Origin: Yponomeuta sedellus
Lineage: Eukaryota > Arthropoda > Insecta > Lepidoptera > Yponomeutidae
Reading direction: 5' to 3'
Length of the DNA: 64,000 nucleotides
Assembly (NCBI GenBank): GCA_934045075.1
Contig: OW203722.1
Coordinates: 13,826,796-13,890,795, forward strand
Shown: in pieces, positions 59,665-64,000 of the stretch
Position numbering within the stretch: position 1 is the first letter of the stretch
Layout: every line of letters begins with the position of its first letter
The notes under the pieces: model-generated
What the model was told of the DNA's origin: nothing
The model's database searches: none
What the model saw: the letters and a program-made list of their open reading frames with translations, nothing else
Program-made: the position numbers and the translations under genes

Positions 59665-59795
59665 AGCAGAGTGTTTACCTCGGGTGTAAGCATCAATTGC
59701 AAACTCGGGCTAATTAGCGCCCTCGCTGCGCTCGGGCGCCAATAACCTCATATGAAATTGATGCCATACAGCCCTTGGTTAAAAATCTACTATTA

Positions 59796-60584
59796 GTTTT
59801 TCAATGTTTTTCTTTTCCACTTAAATAATATTTAGTCTTAAATCACAAGTTCCCGAAATATTTTTTTTTTATTCACAGAAATTAAGAATAGTCAAAGCTC
59901 TTGTTCTAACCGCAGTGCATGGATATTATAAATACATAAATATATATATATACGAGATTACTCCTGAAAAGGCAGAACATGGAGATCATTTAGCAATAAA
60001 TTTAATCATTCATTCATTCATTCATTCATTCACAAAGCGGAACGAATGTAGGAACATTTCTGTCTCTCTGATAGCTCTGCACTACTTTGAAATTATACCA
60101 AGTGTAAAATGACGATACAAAATGACGCTCTCGAATCTCTCTTTGCAAACCATTTAAGGCTGAAAATTAATGCGGTTAACAAGCTTTTAGCGTTGTCCAC
60201 ATTCCGCTTACAGTTTAACTTTGTGTTATTTCAGATTTTCGCTAAGGTGCCTTTCTGAGTTGCTAATGTAAATTGAGTTAGAGAATTACTGAATAAACCG
60301 AAACAAGCGGACTTACTTTGTACGGCCGCAGGCAACATAACATAACCGTAACAACTCTCGTTTTATTAATGTTACCTTCAAAATTAAACCTCTAATATTG
60401 TTTCAGTTGTGAGTGCCTGGGAAGTTTAAGTAACATTTAAATACATTAAAATCATGAAGTGCTGCTTGATACTCCATTTGTTTTTACTGAAAAATAAAAC
60501 ACATCATACAATAATAATTTACAACAACTGAGCTGGCTATTTTGAAACCTTTGAAAAGCAATATTGGTTTGTGAATATTTTAAA
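59796..60584. other. Non-coding stretch (intronic)
   Basis: It holds an ATTC microsatellite (60004-60032). No supported gene. Confidence 0.5.
60004..60032. repeat. (ATTC)n microsatellite
   Basis: About seven ATTC units. Confidence 0.9.
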
Positions 60585-60785
60585 TGTTTGTGACGTCCTT
60601 GCCTGGTTACCATAGTATAGGGCATCATAGCTTTGGACTAAGTCAAGTGATTGTAGTGTGGAAGTTATTATTATATTAGTTTTCATGGAGGGAAGTAACC
60701 TGAGGATACCCGTCATATAATTCTGCACTTGAAATTGCCAATTCGCGTGTAGTTATTAAGTTAGTACTATCTCTCTGAGAGAAAA
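60585..60785 (+). mobile_element. SINE family 3 body, plus 'cacttgaaattgcca' fragment
   Basis: 'gtgacgtccttgcctggtta', 'ccatagtatagggcatcata' and 'caagtgattgtagtgtggaa' match the body at 43530-43620; the head is absent. A fragment 'cacttgaaattgccaattcg' (60726) matches the 16826 retroposon. Confidence 0.75.
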
Positions 60786-62969
60786 CTAGTAGGATGTATA
60801 TAAAAATAAGTTTGTGTACCATATATCCATGTCTGTCACTTTGTCCATGTTAGTTTCTCGATAGTTTTGATAAATCCAGATCACTTCACCCGTGATAACG
60901 TCGTAAACAAGCCGGAGATGAACTTCCTTCAAATTTATTCCATCCACGCTACTATTCCACCTACCGGCTTCTGAGTTTGGGTGGGCTTCTGAGCGTTGTG
61001 GCACTCGGCGTGAAACTATCAACCTCACGCGAAGATGGTCGTGTAGAATCTGCCTATTAGAATAGTGATTTTCGAATCCTATTCACTGCTAGCACGTTTT
61101 CTGCCCTAAAAGCAATCAAAAGACGACCACATCCTTCTTCATCCCCCAAAGTTAGCCGACTACACTTGAATTCGTTAAACCAAGGATATACGATTGCCTT
61201 AACACGTTCAAGGGCATTCAAACATGAATGGCTTTTGAAGTCTATCATACCTACGTGTTTTTCGGTTTCAGGCGAAATTTGAAACCGCAAAAAATTTGGT
61301 ATACGTAAAAAAGATCTTGTTTTATGTATTATGAATGTACATCTAAGTTTATAATGCATGTAAATAGTTTTATTAATATATTTTAGTTTAGGTATCCGGT
61401 GAAAATCAGCGCCAGGGCTCTGTCGTGGTATTAAGCTGAGCGGAGTTCTATTCTATTCCAAAAAATCATACTACTCGTACTAAAATGTACCCGTAAGGTT
61501 TATATTTTCAATGAGACACGATAATTTATTTAATGTAATAAATAGTAATAATTAATCATATTTTCAAACGTTTTTGTAACTGGCCAGTCCTTCATACATT
61601 AAACCTTTTTTGCGCAATACCGAGTGGCAGGTACTTATGTGTCACACATTAATAAACTGCTTCAATTTAACATTTCCAGTACCGAAGTATAACTTTTATT
61701 TTCGTTGCATGAAATGTAAAATCAGAATATTTCTTTTAAGATACCTACTACGAGTATAAATATTTCATAACGTAGCTTTTACTGGGGAAAACTTTTTGGA
61801 AAACAAAGTTATTTAAATCTTTCGCTGCAGCCGGGCTCGTAGGTACGTAGCAAGTTTCAGTTGGCATCCTTCTTGGTTCCCTTCCGCACTTTTAATTTAT
61901 TCACATTCAAGAACATGGAAAGTTTGTATTCCAGCATTTTTGAGAACATCGGGAAGATACCTGAGTGTATGAGGTGTTCACAAATGTCCTTTTTTGAAAT
62001 TACTGCTCTCTCTCTCTTTGAAGAAGTCCTGTGTCCTGCTGTGGGATGTAATAGGCTACATAAAAAAGTTTCTAATCCGGTATTACCGGGCGAATATGAG
62101 TAATTGATTTTTCACTTCTGTTCTTCAATGTTATTTATTAAATTCCGCAGCGCAAACGGGCCTATACTTCGTTCATTCTTACAAACATTCAACACTGACA
62201 AAGAATTATAAGGGCGAAGATACTCAAAGAACTTTATTATTAATACTCTCCGTAAATTGTTGTTCAGTCGGGTGAAACAAATAGGTTGGCTAATTAGGCG
62301 TTTTATTTGTTTTATTAACATGACAGCAGTGAGACGAGCTCTGTTAGTCTTTTGTGTCGGTAAAAGAGGATCTATTGTTTCGGTCGAGAGGCGGTGTTCT
62401 TTCCGGCGGGTTGTTTGGCGAGCGAGGTGAAGTCGGCCAGGCTGGGCGCCCCCGGCCAACAACTTTGCTATTCACACAACCTGACTCCGAGGTGGCTTGC
62501 GAGCCGCTTACATTTGTTTGTTATTATTCAGAATTACGCAACAAACCCACACATAAATTATTAACTTTCCAACTCTTGCCTTTGTGTTTGATTTGGGTAT
62601 TATGCGCCGGCATGTGCTCGAGCATCTAGCGTGCGTCTAAAGTGGCAGATTTAAACTTTCGCGAGAGTCACTTTCTAACTTTTATAATGTGTTTGAAATT
62701 AATTACTGGGGCGGTAGATTATGTCCTCGCGCATATTCGCCGTGCAATTAAAAAGTTCTCTTTTTCTTTTAATCCTTAGACACGGTCGATGTAGCTCGTG
62801 CCTCCGAGATGAAGGTCAGGTTTTTCGTGGATAAGAAGTTATTTTTCTAGTTGTTATTCCAGATATAACTACGAGTACCTGTAGTATTGGCAGTACTTAT
62901 GAAAGTTTCAGTATATTTTGTTTTTCTGTGATAGGTAAGTACTTATCTCAACAATTTAGGTGTTGAGTA
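60786..62969. other. Non-coding stretch (intronic)
   Basis: No supported gene. 'gtcctgctgtgggatgtaat' plus 'aggctacataaaaaag' near 62027 is a 'cagcagtggg...taggct' repeat ending. Open frames at 61861 and 62112-62462 have no domains. Confidence 0.45.
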
Positions 62970-63196
62970 TTATTCCTCGGTGGCGCAGCGGTTTGGCATG
63001 CTGACTGTAAAACCGAAGGCCTCGGGTTCGATCCCCGGCCGGGTCAAACTAGGAAACGAACTTTTCTAGTTTGTCTCGGATGTTCTATGTGTTTATTGTA
63101 TTAAATGTATCGTCGAGTTCGCGCCTGTAGCACAAGTCATTAAGTTGTCATTAGTATAGGGCTAGCAAGATCTGTGTAATATGTCCATGACAAAAA
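62970..63196 (+). mobile_element. SINE family 4 copy
   Basis: A well preserved tRNA-like head (about 62972-63046) has the A-box 'tggcgcagcggtttggcatg' and B-box 'ctcgggttcgatccccggcc'. It is followed by the body 'ctatgtgtttattgtattaa', 'tagcacaagtcattaagttg' and 'agggctagcaagatctgtgt', ending 'aatatgtccatgac' and an A-rich tail. It is the only copy of this family in the window. Confidence 0.82.
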
Positions 63197-63245
63197 AATA
63201 AATCTTTATTGTACCTGTAAAGATTGTACAATTGGCGGTACTCTT
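63197..63245 (-). repeat. LINE 3'-end fragment
   Basis: 'aaatctttattgtacctgta' and 'gtacaattggcgg' match the 3' end of the LINE at 20115-20185 ('attctttattgtaagtacac' and 'gtacaattggcggc') in the same orientation. Confidence 0.55.
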
Positions 63246-63634
63246 AGTAGTAGGTACTCTTGTTTACTGCACAGCTTGACCTACACTCATGCCTAATGCC
63301 CTGTCTATTACTAAGAAAAGCCTAGATGAAACATACCTAAATAACTTACTGTCACTGTTTCGGGCGGCCAATTACGCTTCTTTTCCCAATATATGCTAAG
63401 GCGTGGGACACATAGGAAGGACGTGGTACAATCGCGTGGCAAATTCGCTACATCCGTCAATCTACTTTCATGTAAAATGTACTGTGTCCAAAAAGTACTT
63501 GTCTGTGTGGGCAATAGAACATAGCCCGGACAGGGCGAGGACTCGACATCTATGTATCGTATCGGCTCTTTCCCGCACCCCCTTTCCATTACCTTCCTAT
63601 ATGCCCCGTGCCTTAACAACTCTTCTCTGTCCAG

Positions 63635-63772
63635 ATGAGCAGCGAAGGATCTACGGGTCGGAGGGGGGCGAGGACCCGCCACGCTACGCCAGCAGTCCGC
63701 TGCGGCAAGCCTCGCCATTCCCCCTGGAGAGCATGAATCGGCGTCGTTACTATAGGAACCGAAACTCGAAAG
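63635..63772 (+). CDS. Host gene, second coding exon (unidentified protein)
   Basis: A pyrimidine-rich acceptor 'aactcttctctgtccag' precedes 63635 and a donor G|GTGAG follows 63772. The 138-nt exon is phase 1 at both ends. With the split codon G|AT from 33729 it reads DEQRRIYGSEGGEDPP, RYASSPLRQASPF and MNRRRYYRNRNSK. It is GC-rich and codon-biased compared with the DNA around it. Like exon 1 it encodes charged, probably disordered sequence with basic clusters and SP/SSP sites. The next exon lies beyond the window. I do not recognise the protein. Confidence 0.72.
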
Positions 63773-63974
63773 GTGAGATCGCCTACACGTCTGGGTGGCT
63801 GTCAAAGCCATATCCACGCTTTCTTGTCCAGCCAACGTCTACACGGTTGATACTGCACCGAACGGATGTAAATTCAATAATGATACATAAGTATACATGC
63901 GTGGTATGTCTGTTAATTGGTAGGTCTCTGCCTACCACTTTGGGTTAGGGCGCGAATTTGACGGTGAACGTGAT

Positions 63975-64000
63975 TAGGGCTTGCCACTTGCCACGATCCT
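63975..64000 (+). repeat. Start of another 'gccacttgccacgatcct' repeat copy
   Basis: 'gggcttgccacttgccacga' plus 'tcct' matches 13545-13567. The copy is cut by the window end. Confidence 0.7.

Larger units (their letters stand above)
58463..59795 (+). mobile_element. Array unit B2 with recombinase fragment and solo LTR
   Basis: Head-to-tail with B1, joined at TACTATATTA (58463-58472) and ended by TACTATTA (59788-59795). It carries the start of a Crypton-like recombinase frame (58917) that B1 has lost. The 3' hairpin core is 'gcgccctcgctgcgctcggg' plus 'cgc' inside arms gcatcaattgca and tgaaattgatgc. The autonomous parent would be longer, since the catalytic half of the recombinase is missing here. 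Confidence 0.82.
33730..63634 (+). other. Inferred 29.9-kb first coding intron of the host gene
   Basis: It begins GTGAGT and ends in a pyrimidine-rich tract with 'tctgtccag'. Everything between is repeats, mobile elements and unassigned non-coding DNA; I found no further convincing exon. Long first introns often hold enhancers. GC-richer blocks of ordinary complexity at about 40180-40530, 47400-47640 and 55440-55770 are candidates on composition only. Confidence 0.6.

Noticed and set aside
63311..63835. 174-residue minus-strand frame
   Set aside because: It is antisense to the better supported second host exon, whose splice sites and phase fit.

Overview
This window looks like a eukaryotic nuclear genome, most likely a moth or butterfly (Lepidoptera). 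It is AT-rich and has almost no coding density. It contains GT-AG introns and at least four tRNA-derived SINE-like families. It also holds several kinds of non-LTR retrotransposon, foldback elements and dispersed repeats of types I associate with Lepidoptera, such as blocks ending in 'ggtacggaaccct' or 'cccagcagtggg...taggctgcat'. No bacterial-type operon, rRNA, CRISPR or phage feature is present.

Layout. 1-20 kb: non-coding DNA with a 463-bp (TTCTG)n satellite, three degenerate tandem-repeat blocks, dispersed retroposons and a perfect 60-bp inverted repeat. 20.1-21.7 kb: a 5'-truncated, minus-strand LINE reverse-transcriptase fragment. About 23.4-31.75 kb: a large plus-strand LINE of the CR1/Jockey kind. 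It has a PHD-finger ORF1 and an ORF2 with endonuclease and reverse transcriptase (RT), broken by one TAG just before the YADD box. ORF1 is interrupted by a complete-looking Transib (RAG1-like) DNA transposon at 24964-27895. Its transposase reading frame is intact, keeps all the aligned RAG1-like catalytic and zinc-binding residues, and probably has a tiny first exon and a 345-bp intron.

33.5-63.8 kb: two GC-rich exons (33495-33729 and 63635-63772) join in phase (1/1) through consensus splice sites. They appear to be the start of the only host gene I can support. If so, about 30 kb of this window is its first coding intron. That intron is filled with SINEs, LINE remnants, foldback elements and, at 56.7-59.8 kb, an array of related non-autonomous elements joined at TACTATTA-like sequences. 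One member carries the N-terminal part of a Crypton-like tyrosine recombinase ORF, split by a 428-bp solo LTR with a 5-bp target duplication.

The two points most worth following are the RAG1-like transposon nested in the LINE, and the recombinase-associated array. In the array, units of unrelated sequence appear to share a nested-hairpin plan. Family names come from recognising motifs, not from searches.
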